A stretch of 64,000 nt of DNA from Symbiodinium natans (GCA_905221605.1 CAJNDS010000306.1:28918-92917); one strand, 5' to 3'; numbered from the stretch's first letter, positions 37,309 to 47,795 are shown. Program-made: numbers and translations. Notes: generated by a model from the sequence alone, not told the origin.

Positions 37309-40169
37309 CATACATATTATATGTATAGAAAGAAATATACATACGTATAACTGCATATATAATAAGTAGGCATTTCGCGTAGGCCCGACATAGGCTCCGC
37401 GTTGCCCGCGCGTAGTCGTAGGTGTCGGTTTCAACGTCGTAGCCCATCCGTCAACATCTCACAATTCGGGCAGGGTTGGGCAAAAAAGCGGGCATGGTTG
37501 GGCAGAAAATCAGGCAGGGTTGGGCAGAAAGTTTTGTTGAATAATCCGAATGTGCCAGTATGGCTACAATATAACAAGTCAAACAAACAATGCTGTTGCG
37601 CTTTGTTCCAGGGCCTGGCACGTAGGTCCGCGTAGGCACGCGTCAACAACACACTCCGCGCGTAGGCCGCGCGGCTACTAAACATGAGTTCACGCGTAGG
37701 CCTGCGTAGGATGTCAATGCCATGAGAAGAGCCCACACAATGAAAAACAAAATGCTCAATTGGTCTTGCAGGCGTTCGGGCTTGCGGCCACAGTTTAGGA
37801 ATGAAAGCTCGACGTGGCAGCAAGAGATCTGCAAATCCTTTTTCACTCTGTTTTGTTTGAACAATCTGATTTATTTGTCTTCGCCACTCTCGGTTCGTCC
37901 AGGTCAAGGGTGTCTCGGCACACCTCCTACCGTTCGATGCTTGAGCCCACAAGCGTTTTTGGGGCGAGCTGACGGGGTCACTGAGGCATCAGTGGCGTCC
38001 TTGCCGCCAACGAATCAGCTACAAACAACATCTGGACCGATTGTCACTACACGACTCCTTTGTCCAGACTGGTGGCTGCAACTCCGCATGTGACGCATGG
38101 TGGGTGTTTCTCCTTACCCTTGCCTGCTGCTTCGTCCATGGCCCATTCAAACCTCCGAAAAGGTTTTCTCGGACAATTCCAGTCACCTTCCCACTTGCTT
38201 TGGGGGCTTCCCCCCCCTTGATTCTTCCCTACTGATATCCCTACTGATTTCAAGTGACATTTCGCCCCCAGGGTATCGAAAAACGGGCTCGGACAGGTTG
38301 CCCCTCCACCCATGCCACGTCTCAGGTGTAAAGTGCCAGTGCACCAAGCATCCCGGCATGCTCTATAGGGGTCCCTACTGTAGCCACAGGGATTGCACAG
38401 GGGAGCCACCAGGAAGGCCTTTATCACGAAAGCTCCCCCTGTGGGAGCTTCGTTCAATACCTCACGAAGTGAGCCTGGGGTTATCGGGGGGGGTGCGGGG
38501 GGGGGTGGACCAATTTTGGTGGTTTTTTTCGGCTATCCCCGGTCTGGTGCCGGGAAAACCATCGTTGCCAAGGGGGCCTGTTTTGGGCTAGATTTGGGTT
38601 TCTTTTGTAAGTGTATATGACGTTCGAAGGAGAAGCGGGGCCCCCTGATGCTGCTGATGCTGGCCTGGGTGTGGTGCCAAGGGGGCCTGTTTTGGGCTAG
38701 ATTTGGGTTTCTTTGGTAGGTGTTTTTCGGAGACGTTCGAAGGAGAAGCGGGGCCCCCGTGCTGGCCTGGGTGTGGTGCCAAGGGGGCCTGTTTTGGGCT
38801 AGATTTGGGTTTCTTTGGTAGGTGTTTTTCGGAGACGTTCGAAGGAGAAGCGGGGCCCCCCTGATGCTGCTGATGCTAACCTGGGTGTGGGTGTGGTGCC
38901 TGATGCTGCTGATGCTGGCCGTTGCGTGTCATGTGCGACAAGAGAGAGAGCTACTTGAATCACTGAGCTGGGCATGCTGCAACATGTCTGCCGGTCTATG
39001 GTTCGCAAAGGTGTCTGTCTCATTGCTCTCTGCATCTTCCGGGCTGAGGGTCGGCGCTTTGCTCTCTCGGCGCCTCTCTGTTCCTGTAAGCTCCGTGTCC
39101 CCAGTCCTAGGCCTACTAGAGCTTTCGTCCCAGCCCGTGGCTCTCAAGTAGATTTGCCCGTAGAGGCTCAACACGACATGGCTGCCTCAAATGCGGGCCT
39201 TTAATCCAAATCGTCGAGCATGGTGATTGCAGCATCCGCTGCTGAGTTCTTAATTGGCAATGACCAGATCGGTCGCTCCAATGGACCGTCTCCCCATTCG
39301 CCCAGCCATGAAACTACGTCACCACTCCAAACGGTGTGCTGGAGAAGTCTGGTGTGATGCCACAGTGATGCCCATGAGGCGCGTCCGTGCTCACTACACG
39401 AAAGAATCTCGCCTCTGCGGTAACCTGCCTGGGCTTGGGTCAATGATCTGCGGGTCATGGTCCCCTCGCTTCGCCGCCTTCAAGGATGCGTCGGAAGTGA
39501 CTGCAAATCCTGTCTTCTTCATGCTGGTCTTGAGTCTCACACATTCGGCAACCACCCTGTGCGTCCAACGGCGAAGGGTATTTGTTGATCGAAGGCACGA
39601 TTAACGGCTCGCATGTGAACGAAGTTTAAAGTTCTGCTGTGCATGAATGTGATTTTGCAGGTTTAGTTTTAAGCATGTGGACAAAAGTTGCCGTGAGTTC
39701 GCAGTTTCCAGCACGGTCCTAAGGTCCCCAAGGTTGCCGAAACTTCGTGCCACACTTTTGTGGCAACTGGAGTCGTGTCACAGTCTTGTCGACATGTGTG
39801 AGTGGCGTGAGCCTCGCAGGCAACCAAAGCTGTGTCAAAAGTTCACACTAGCTGTTTCGGGCGTCTTCAGCCAATCGCTCCAGAGCCTGTTTTATTTAGT
39901 GTCGCAGAGGCTCCCCACCATGAGCCTGTCGCCTGTCATTTTCTCTTCCGGCTGTGAGCCTGTGCCGGATGCCCCATGCCAGGTTTGCGGTGAGCATGCA
40001 GTTCAAGCCTGGTGACATCCTCGCTTCTTGGCTTTTGCTGCAGTTCCGGGATGCCAAGCATGATGAATCCGTAGATATGCTCGAGGGTACTTCCATTTTG
40101 CATAGAGGGTTCTTTTGAAACAAGTTCAAAGCTGGACTGAGGTGTTCGACAATCGACGTGTGCTTCACG
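29085..40169 (+). CDS. gamma-butyrobetaine/trimethyllysine-type 2-oxoglutarate dioxygenase, split gene (partial)
   Basis: Ten segments on the + strand, in the expected order, match this Fe(II)/2-oxoglutarate oxygenase family, which hydroxylates trimethyllysine or gamma-butyrobetaine in carnitine synthesis. The N-terminal DUF971-like domain is in 29085-29140 (WLRER) and 29728-29775 (TDGH). The TauD-type domain follows: 30999-31045, 32301-32436 (HTDNPYR, iron ligands His 32338 and Asp 32344), 33777-33863 (LVDGFQIAE), 34886-34975, 35076-35119, 36618-36684, 39983-40022 (FKPGDIL) and 40143-40169 (FDNRRVLH, second iron His at 40167). The last two exons join in phase only if the intron starts with GC. 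Introns hold about 95% of the span. The first exon, some middle exons and the C-terminus after the last His are not found. Substrate cannot be told from sequence. A possible frameshift after HTDNPYR leaves open that the gene is damaged. Confidence 0.8.
29728..29775 (+). CDS. 2OG dioxygenase, exon with TDGH motif
   Basis: Exactly 16 codons between TTCCTCAG and CTC|GTGGGG, reading VAFTDGHVSQYKLEKL. This matches the DGHxSxY...L strand-helix that closes the DUF971-like domain. It is phase 0 at both ends. Confidence 0.7.
30999..31045 (+). CDS. 2OG dioxygenase, probable exon at start of the TauD domain
   Basis: After a good acceptor (CCAACCTTGCAG) the frame reads ALLTSGTALIRQAPR. This resembles the Leu...Gly-x-Ala-Leu-Ile...Ala-Pro stretch where the catalytic domain of the family begins. 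The donor is probably GC or GT near 31040-31050. The overlapping minus-strand frame is judged a shadow. Confidence 0.45.
32301..32436 (+). CDS. 2OG dioxygenase, exon with HTD iron ligands
   Basis: After CTCTGAG the frame reads RDLAYTPRAIGFHTDNPYR. This is the family signature with two of the three iron ligands (His at 32338-32340, Asp at 32344-32346). The same frame continues PGWICLHFAL, but the next conserved piece, SEGEG, is in the +1 frame (about 32420-32433). That suggests a small deletion, a sequence error or an unusual splice. The exon end is therefore uncertain; a GT lies at 32437. Confidence 0.75.
33777..33863 (+). CDS. 2OG dioxygenase, exon with LVDGF motif
   Basis: After GATGAG the frame reads VINYLVDGFQIAEVLKQESP, EDYEVLS. 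The family has a (F/L)VDGFxxAExLr...P..(F/Y)..LS element right after the HTD region. The donor is not settled: GT after the Glu codon before VLS, or a GC downstream near 33864. Confidence 0.72.
34886..34975 (+). CDS. 2OG dioxygenase, exon VRFENNGG
   Basis: Thirty codons between CCCAG and a GTAAGC donor at 34976, reading VRFENNGGDGSSALVHISPH, LEPLDDHDHS. Both ends are phase 0. The position after the LVDGF...LS exon and the VxF start fit the family. The overlapping minus-strand frame is a shadow. Confidence 0.6.
35076..35119 (+). CDS. 2OG dioxygenase, tentative short exon
   Basis: It is bounded by CCGTGCAG and a GTGAGG donor. It starts in phase 0 and ends in phase 2, exactly what is needed to join the exons at 34886-34975 and 36618-36684. 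The 14 codons (DMPSQERSSGMDQY) carry no clear family signature, so the assignment rests on phase and splice sites only. Confidence 0.3.
36618..36684 (+). CDS. 2OG dioxygenase, exon YAPALEPEM
   Basis: After AACCAAG the frame reads YAPALEPEMAAKFYKALVFG, TL and stops at a GTAAAT donor at 36685. The pattern Pro-x-x-x-x-x-x-FYxAL corresponds to the helix before the last iron ligand in this family. The exon starts one base before a codon and ends in phase 0. Confidence 0.6.
37196..37711. repeat. cluster of about ten CGTAGG words in GC-rich DNA
   Basis: CGTAGG, mostly as CGCGTAGG, recurs in two direct-orientation clusters (37208-37260 and 37617-37711), with further copies near 37377 and 37418. Between them lie an AT-rich microsatellite (37281-37370) and a 22-23 bp tandem repeat (37468-37533). 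All of this sits inside the long intron after 36684. Confidence 0.65.
37468..37533. repeat. three tandem copies of a 22-23 bp unit
   Basis: The unit resembles GGGCAGGGTTGGGCAAAAAA; three imperfect copies start at about 37468, 37490 and 37513. Confidence 0.8.
38567..38900. repeat. 102-109 bp tandem repeat, about three copies
   Basis: The block starting GCCAAGGGGGCCTGTTTTGG recurs at 38567, 38676 and 38778. Each copy continues through a GACGTTCGAAGGAGAAGCGG part. Copies differ by the number of TGATGCTGC-type triplets and by short indels. The repeat lies in an intron of the dioxygenase gene, and no frame is conserved across copies. Confidence 0.9.
39983..40022 (+). CDS. 2OG dioxygenase, exon FKPGDIL
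   Basis: It reads FAVSMQFKPGDIL. It matches the L/FxPGD(I/L)L strand before the distal iron histidine. The acceptor is ATGCCAG, with an open frame further upstream, so the start may be earlier. The end is fixed by phase: the next base pair is GC, and the following exon at 40143 continues VFDNRRVLH in frame. Confidence 0.75.
40023..40142 (+). other. GC-AG intron of the dioxygenase gene (120 bp)
   Basis: The intron begins GCTTCTTGG and ends GGACTGAG. Removing it joins GDIL to VFDNRRVLH without a residue lost or added relative to the family pattern, so both borders are set by conservation. A GT donor giving the same join does not exist here. Confidence 0.7.
40143..40169 (+). CDS. 2OG dioxygenase, exon VFDNRRVLH with last iron ligand
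   Basis: Nine codons after GGACTGAG encode VFDNRRVLH, the (F/W)DNxRVLHGR signature whose His (40167-40169) is the third iron ligand. The expected GR is replaced by Ala-Pro if read through. A GC donor directly after the His codon is therefore likely, with GR in the next exon, which I could not find. Confidence 0.75.
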
Positions 40170-43100
40170 CACCTTGGCAGGACTTCAGCGCGTTCCCTCT
40201 TTTCGCATCGCTGCCACGCAAGCAGGACGCATCCCTTGCACGCAATTTGAAGAATTTGCACCCCCCAAGCTGCAAGGTTGTTGTTCTGCTGAGAGGGGGG
40301 GCAGGCAAGGCGCACGCGGGGCTTGCATTTAGATTAACTGATCAACGGTCACAGGGAAATCTCGAAGATCAATGCTGTGAATCTGATGGAAAGCAGGTTA
40401 GACTGGCATGGTGGTCCGAGCACAGAGCCATGCTGTCAGCAGATTGCAAAGTTGCCGTCTCTGACAAGTACATCTATACATCCCTACAGCTCGGCACGTC
40501 GTAGACGGTTTAGCCGCAGATGTGCGAAATATTGCGATACACATCTCAGGCGCGGACTCACATTCTTCCCACTGACGGAGAGCGGTGGGTGCAAGGCTCG
40601 TCCCTAAAATCTGAACGTGCACGGGCTGATGGAGCTTCCACAGCCTGGTGCACATGATGTTCGACAGATTTCAACTGAAGGAGATTTTAGTTTATCTGTT
40701 TGTCGAGCATGTTTTTGAGTGAATTGGCGATTGATGTCGTTGTTGCTGTTCTATGTTGTTCGTGTCCTCTCCAGTCGCTGACCAGGATGCTACATTGATC
40801 GAGATGCTTGGTCAAGCAAGCGAGAGGTTGGCATAATATGTGGCGTATCTTCCACATGCAATCCATGCATACATAGACCCCCAAATGCTGCAAAAGCAGA
40901 GGCAGGGTTGTTTTGTTGGCAGACGTGCATTGTTGCCGTAGTATTCTACATTGATAGCCTCATCTTCCCAGTCAATTACATTGTGGGAGGGTTGAGTCAG
41001 GGAAAGGGAGAAAGCACGTGAACACATCTATCCAAGCAACGAAGCAAACTTGTCACAATATCTAGCCTTAACTCCAAGCGCAGAGAACGGTGCAGGGGTA
41101 TACGCGTGAGTGGCAGTGGATCCTTTTTTTGCCTTTTTGAGCCTGCAATTTCCAACCTTAACCTCCGGCTAGGATGGCCTGTGGCTGGGCTTCGAGAAGC
41201 TGCGCCGTCTCCTGCGAGCCGAGCTCTAAACGGACAGTCGGCCTTAAGGAGAAGGTGGCAGAAGGTGGCCCAACGCGTTGCAGCGGCGAGCTGACGTGCG
41301 TTTGACCTCAAGGATCCATATGCTTTCGGAAAATCTGGTTATCATAAGTGCAGAGGGGCGTATGTTTCGTGCAAAGAATGTAACACCTATGTAGTGCTAC
41401 TGTACACAGCAAGTACGCCCCTGAAGTGCAGCCGTCTTTTACAATACCTGCAGTGGCCACCATTTTGTGGGCCTCTCCCCTTGAAGTCAAGTATCGTCGC
41501 AAGCACAAATTAGCCGAGGTTAAAATTAGGTAACGCTGCACTGAGTCACGCAAGAGGGCAAAAGCCGCCCGAACCGGAAAGATGAAGCCGAGACAGTTGT
41601 CATTGTATTTTCAAGCCGTCGCTTTCATCCAAGGGAAACGGGCCGAACCCCGACAATCTAATTGTTGATCATGCTGCATGCTCTCAACCATAGCTGGTAC
41701 GCTGCAGATCTATGTAGCGGTACTGGGTTGTCTCTTGAATTTGTCCTACATCTGCCGTTCTTGGAACAGCCCCTGAGTGTTGAACGGGTTGCTTATGGTA
41801 CTTGTAGCTACAGCGACTGGGGCACGGAAGAAAGAAGAAGTGTACTTCATTTTCTGGGTATGCGGTCGGCTATCAAGGCTATCAGTCTACCAGAGCATTC
41901 TGCTTGGGGAGGACCACGCAGATGATCAGGAAACGCTTTGCTTTGGGCCAGTGTACAAGCCGGATGGCCCGAGACATGGAGAAGCCTATGTATTAAAAGC
42001 ATAAAACAGCAACACTCCATTGCTGCAGCGTCTAAGCGATGATTCAACTGTTTTTCTTGGCGGGCTTCCCGCAGTTTTCTCCCGTACTGTTGGTTCGCCA
42101 AGTTCCCCAGCATTCGATAGGTTGGAGTCATAGACATACCTACCTTACAAGTGTGTGCTTTTCTGGCAGGATTGAGCAAATGGTTGCAGGGACCTCCGTT
42201 TATTGATTAGCACAGCTAGCCATCCGTTGTCAGCTACACTTTCACGCCTAGACATGCATTTTTCCCGCGAGTATAGCAGATGACCTTAACTTGTTGTAGG
42301 AAGAGACATGTAGAGACGTAGACGATGACACTCTAAGGACTGAATCTGCTAAGGCGTAACCTTCTCAATTCTCCAGATGTGTCGCATATTTCATGCCATC
42401 TCCATGCCTTTCGGCAAAGCGCTCTTTGTATCCTCTGATCATCTCAATGTGCTAGTTAGGCTCCGGTTTGACGTCTTCCTCAAGGAGGAGCCCAGAAAGA
42501 GTTTCTACGTCGAATTCAAGCCAGCAGTACATACCGTACTGCTGCAAATTCATAGAAGTGCAATCGCTATGCAGTGCTAGCAGCCAGCCAATACCCGGCG
42601 CAAGCACAGGCACAGTCTTCCAATCCGTGATCAACAGGCCCCCGACCTGTTTCCAAGCATCCCGCTGGTCGGCCTGTTGGGTCACGGTCTGCTCACTTCG
42701 CAGGTCAGAACTCAAAAGGTCTATACATTGTCGAGAAATGCCAGAACTCGCATGCGGAAAATTGAGGAAAAACGCAGCAGTGTTACGGCCACTGGTTGCA
42801 TATGGGCACTGGCACTCGTTTCATACAAAACTCGTGGTGCTAGTAGAAACCATGAGTCATGGCAGCATGCAAAAGTGAGGTCTGGCTGGTCCAGCCATGT
42901 GTTGAATATAGTTGCTTCCGCAAGGTGTGAGTATCGCTGCGTCACCAGGTCATGAATGCCGGCAGCCATGCTGGCATTGCTTTTGGGGTTATCAGGTAGC
43001 ACGTACCTTCGAGATTGCAGTACAGGATTAGTTTTTTCATGACCAAGAACAGCCTTTGGCATAGACCTTAAGCAGGAACTTTCAAGAATTGGACTCCACA

Positions 43101-43830
43101 GGCATCTTGCAGCCTTGGACGGATTGGGGATTCTATGGGTTGCAATGTGAAAAATGAAACAAGTGGGTGTGGTGGATTGGCAGAGGATTGGTGTGTGTGG
43201 TCAGGTGCTGTTGTTGAGCCTTTTGTCACACAGCCTTCTCCAAACTTCAAGCGTCGCGGGAAATCTTCCAGCCGGTGGCCATGCACCTCGCCTTGCATTG
43301 CAGGTGTACTGAATGGCTTTGGGTTTCAAGGTATCCGCGCTAGGAACGAACGCGGGTGTCACGATATGTGTTCCAAGTGTGCTCTCCCTGCACGGATCGA
43401 GCGTAGCAGTCCGAAGGGGTAACAACCAGTCAACAATTTCAACCCTGTGAGGGCTAATTGTAAACGCTTGCGTGCGCCGCCTCGGCAGCCGGGCCGGCCC
43501 ACGGGCCAAGGCCCAGGACAGGAAAGGAGTTATGGAATCCATTTGGGAAAAGGTCCAATCGTCCCAAACAAAAGGGGGGTCGCAAGGGCAGGGGTCCCAG
43601 CAAAGGGTTGGGGGTCCCCCTCTGCGGGTGGGGGGGGGAAGAAGCGCCCCCTCTGTAAAAGCCACCGACAGGCAGGGACCCCCCACAACATCGGTTTGCA
43701 GCTGGGGGGGGGGGTGCGTCACACAATTCCGCATGGGGGGAAGGGTTGGGTTAGGGGGAAGGAGACCGGATCCGAGTCTGTTTGTTCCAAACGCTTCTTG
43801 GCAGGAAGCCGAGGCGAATGAAGCTCGCAG

Positions 43831-43890
43831 GAGGAAGGAAGGGACGAAGGAAGGAATGAAGGAAGGAATGAAGCGAGGACGGAAGGAATC
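43831..43890. repeat. GGAAGGAATGAA purine repeat
   Basis: Imperfect direct copies of GAAGGAAGGAATGAAG, nearly all purine on the + strand. Confidence 0.8.
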
Positions 43891-44297
43891 GACAGAGCCT
43901 GGTCGCCTAATTAGCCTGCTGTCCAGGCTGTAGATTGCAAGGGTTGCGCATTGGAGCGCGTCTTCCAGATTGCAGTGGCAGTTCAAGCAGCGTCCATGCT
44001 TAGCTTGTGTGAATTAAAAGCTGACTCTGAGCCTCACTGTGGGAGAGTGGCAGGAAACATTGGTGCCATGGCTACAAGCACTCAAGCCGAATAGCCAAGG
44101 TCTTTGAACTCTGAGGCATTCGTGGTGCCAAGATCGTCGCCAGGCCATGACAAAATGTGTTGGCCGCGTTCGTTGGTTTGAATGCTTCGTTCTAGACTCT
44201 GTAATCCCTTCTCCCTCGTAATCAACCCTAATTTTGGATGGTTTTTACATTTTTTCCAGACCCGGCCCATACTAAACCTACTTGGAACTTCGGGGGT

Positions 44298-44392
44298 GGG
44301 GGGGGGGGGGGTGGTCTAAAAGGTTGAATCAAGGTTCAGAGCTTGGGGCTGGGGTTTCTGGGGCGCAAACCGTAAAGTACCCCCCCCCCCCC
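44298..44392. repeat. G14 and C13 runs 68 bp apart (possible hairpin)
   Basis: An uninterrupted G14 at 44298-44311 and a C13 at 44380-44392 are complementary and could pair across a 68-base loop. Confidence 0.75.
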
Positions 44393-46800
44393 TATTTTTA
44401 CATGTTCTTCTAGTCAGACGAAGTGTTACAATTTGTTTTGGGGGGGGGTTCGAAATTAGTAGGAGAAGCGGTTCATGGTTCTTGCCAGGAGAATGGCGCA
44501 TAGCGGCACTTTCTTAGGTGTATAGTATAGCTTAGGCTGAGGCATGCAGTGATGGCCTTTGCATTGAAGCTGTACGAAGTTTTAGTGGGATCAGACGGGT
44601 GATTATCCGTGTCCTGTATAGTGCCAGAGGCACCGCCGTGGCCCCGACAACGCTCCGCGCTGCGCCAAGACACACCACAGCCCACCGCGATGGCCCTGCT
44701 TCAGGAGGCAGGGGCGGCTTTTTGTCCCGACAGACCCAATCATGGATCAGATCAAGATCAGAGGAGAACTTTGAGACGGCCGACAGGAACGGGATGTTTT
44801 TGACTTCTTCGAAGTTGTGAGCCTGGAAATGCCTGCAAGCCACGTCCCGAAGCTGAGATGATGTTCAACACTCATTGACCCAAAAGCCTTCCCCAAAAGT
44901 CCTAAGTTGCCCTGCTGTCCCAAAAGGGCAAAAGGGGGGCTTGGCTCCAGGTTTCCGCACCTCTGGAATCCTCCTGGCCGCCGCGGCCCTGCGCCGCGCC
45001 CACCGCGGAGCGGTGCCCCGCCGGGCGGAAAAAGGCCGCATCTTGGAGTCCCGTTTATCGATCGTACTTACCTCTTTTGAGTTTGATTTGCTCATTCTTG
45101 GTTCCCCTTACGACTTAAGTTAACTACGGCTTGTGTTTAATTTGGAGGCCTATCGACTTAGAGGACGTAGGATTAGACATGTCGCGATTGTTAAGTTTTT
45201 GGTTGGCTGTGGATAGGTGGGGCAGGGCTTGGGCCAAGGATGTGGTGTTCAACTGGCTCTGTGTTGGTTCGAGGTGGTCCTCGCATTGTCTTGCAGCAAG
45301 CAGCCCAGAAGCTTTGAGATGGCAAGCCTGCCAAATTTTGCAAGCTCCTTACAACACAAGCCTTGAACCCTGGAACCCTTCGCACTTTGCGCTTTTGAGC
45401 CCAGCCTTCTCTGCGGTTGCAGGAACAGTGGCCAGGGCCTCAGAAATACTCTTCGAAGGCCTGGCTGGGTAAAGGTGAAGGAAGGGGTGGACGGGGGCAG
45501 GGGTGCGTGCGGCACGGTACGGTGCTGGATGTCATGGCCGAGTTCGATTGGGTTCAGGAGTGTTTACGGTTTCACATGGCAATTTGTCAAAGCAGTGCTG
45601 TACAACACTCATGTATACTGCGCATCTTCTGTTTCATGTGGCAGGCTATGTAAGGGCCAACTGGCGGGGCTCAGAGTGTACGGTTATTTTGAGCCATGAT
45701 GGTTGTTTGTGCATATGTACCCATTTCAACATACATAATTACTATGCATATGTACGTAGGACCTTTAGTGACTATAGTGTCTATTTTGTGCAGGGCTTGG
45801 CTACTTTGCACGGCCATTGAATGTATTATTTAATCATGTTAAATGCTTCTTGGCCGCTGTTTATGGCATTCAACATACGCATCTTCCCTTCCCAGGGTGC
45901 AGAATTTCTATGGGCTGGCGGGCTAGGGTTTACAGCTTCTGTTGTAACGTTTCTGCCCGTTGTGGCTCGACACTCTCGAGACTCTCGAGAACCCATCCGA
46001 GGCAACGTAAAGACAGCTAACGGCAAAGCCTCAGAAGTGAAGGACACACCTGTTCTCGCACACTAGTCGCCCCGCACACAAACCTCGCAGTGCTGGAGAT
46101 ATAGCACTGCAACTTTAGGTGACAGCAAAGCTCGGTGAACAAAGATATGTTGCAGTATTGTTTCCTCGGTGCTTTCCGTCCTAGAGTCGCTGAAGGCTTA
46201 TCCTGAAGTCAGCCCGGTTTTTCCTCTCCAAACCACTCGAATCGCTTCCGCCTCTTAGAAAAACCCTGTTTTGAGAGCAGTACGAGGTCGGGGTCGAGTC
46301 CGACGATGCCGAGGCGCTGGCCAAAGAGGCGAGGGGTGATTTACATTGTTTTCCTGCATGCTTTTGTGAAGTTTGTTGCAAAGCTGTCCCCCCTTTGGCT
46401 AGTGGGTGGCTTCTCGTGAGCCTTCCTGCACGCTTTTGCCACCCTCGCAGCAAATGGCTGGAAGGCATGGTAGATGCCAGTCGCCAAACCCAAAGATGCT
46501 GCTGAAACCACTGAAAGCCCAGCCTTCGCGAACTCTGAACGCTCCAAACATCCTACAGTGCGATAACGCACTCGGTTCGTACTCGTCCCTGCACTTTTGC
46601 AGGCAGCGAAGCTCCGTGCGGAGGCGGCCGTACTGGAGGCAGAGCAGGAGCCGTGCCCGGAAGTACCTTTTAAACAACGGAGTCAGGTTCAGATCGTGAA
46701 GTTCACAGGGTTTCGTGTTTTGGGTTGCACTGTTTTGGGTTTGATTGTTGGGATCCCATAGTTGGGCTGGCGCGTTTCGGTTTTTGGACCCAGGTGTCAG

Positions 46801-46953
46801 ATGCAGGGGTTCGCTGTGGTTGCCGTTGCATCATGTTGCATCGTCGCCGCGGCCGCCGCTCCTGTTGAGGTTAGGCCCATGTCCAGCTTGTGCTCAGGAG
46901 GAGCTCCGGCGAAAGGAACGACAGGCCGGGCTCCGCTGGATCATCGGATATGA
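46801..46953 (+). CDS. candidate first exon with signal peptide
   Basis: The ATG at 46801 directly follows GGTGTCAG, a possible spliced-leader acceptor. The frame begins MQGFAVVAVASCCIVAAAAA, a short N-region and a long hydrophobic core with an Ala-rich possible cleavage region, and runs to a stop at 46953. It could be the start of the gene that includes the EF-hand exon 150 bp downstream, but the exon end is not identifiable (possible GT at 46876) and the link is not shown. Confidence 0.38.
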   Translation: MQGFAVVAVASCCIVAAAAAPVEVRPMSSLCSGGAPAKGTTGRAPLDHRI

Positions 46954-47106
46954 TGTGTACCCGGTGTACCCTTCCAGATATTTCTGGAATATTGCTGTCT
47001 CCTGCAGCCGACGCCCTCGATTTCGTCCGCTTCATCTACGTGCATGAAGCCATTGCAAGAATATGCCCGGCATGCTTCAGGCGTTGCTGAGTCTGCAGAC
47101 CCCCAG

Positions 47107-47160
47107 GCTCTCTTCAAGGTGCTCGACACTGATGACTCTGGCGCACTCGACGCACAGGAG
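47107..47160 (+). CDS. EF-hand calcium-binding exon
   Basis: After ACCCCCAG the frame reads ALFKVLDTDDSGALDAQE. The loop at 47125-47160 has the canonical EF-hand pattern: D-x-D-x-S-G-x-L-D-x-x-E with Gly at position 6, a hydrophobic residue at 8 and Glu at 12. The exon ends near the Glu codon, where only non-canonical donors (GA at 47158 or GC at 47160) are available. The parent protein is unknown; in dinoflagellates such loops occur in kinases, cation channels and many unnamed proteins. Confidence 0.6.
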
Positions 47161-47264
47161 CCGGGCTGCCTAAGTTCCGACTGAAGCTTGAAACTTTTCG
47201 ATCCTAACCTCGAAATGAATCTTGACATATCTTGACTCCACCTCCACAATGCAACTTCGACAAG

Positions 47265-47313
47265 TTCAAGGCCTATCTATGGAGAGGAGATGACTGGGAG
47301 ATGGGGAAGATTG
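47265..47313 (+). CDS. candidate exon before a GTGAGT donor
   Basis: The frame FKAYLWRGDDWEMGKI ends one base into a codon at a consensus GTGAGT donor (47314). An upstream AG (TTCGACAAG) gives a plausible start. It may continue the EF-hand gene (the EF-hand exon ends 105 bp upstream), but no family signature confirms this. Confidence 0.38.
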
Positions 47314-47795
47314 GTGAGTACCCTGCGCCGAGCCCTTCTGCCAGGAGCTTCAAAAAGGCATCAAAGAGGTGATGGGCAGCCGGGCAGCAAATCCAGAACC
47401 CTGAAGCTTGCCCAACAGACTGGCACAGAAGATCAGAAATTGAAGAAACGTTGGGGCTGCTTCGGGCAAAATTCACATTTCATATCCTGATATATTCTGA
47501 TGTACCGCATTGCAGGTCACATCAGCTGGATGTGCCCACAAGTGAGGGACCAACAGCGGCGAGCATCATCAGACATCAGCTAGGTGAGGGAGCTCGAGGC
47601 CCAACACTAGCGAGCACGATGCAGCAGCACTTGGGTGTGGCGTGCATGTGAGGGTTTAATCAGTTCTCGGCGCGGAACACACTGCCCAAAGCCAGAAACA
47701 GCCGCAAAAAAACATCCCGACGCCTTGAGCCCGCTCGAACTTGGAAGATAACGAGGTGGGAACCACCCTCAGCTTAGCCCCTGCTCCAAGCTCAG

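Larger units (their letters stand above)
40170..46780. other. mostly non-coding stretch
   Basis: It should contain the missing 3' exon(s) of the dioxygenase gene if that gene is intact, but I could not identify a GR...GCYxDWD-type exon. A weak look-alike at about 41805-41840 reads CSYSDWG. It also holds a GGAAGGAATGAA-type purine repeat (43831-43890), G/C runs (43600-43760) and a G14/C13 pair (44298-44392). A very GC-rich segment lies at 44960-45035. Confidence 0.4.

Noticed and set aside
41805-41845. CSYSDWGTEER as the missing C-terminal dioxygenase exon (GCYxDWD-type)
   Set aside because: The similarity is weak, the preceding GR is absent and no acceptor fits the phase.
43201-43986. 261-codon minus-strand frame
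   Set aside because: Low-complexity Pro/Phe sequence over G-rich and GGAAGGAA-type repeats; no domain.
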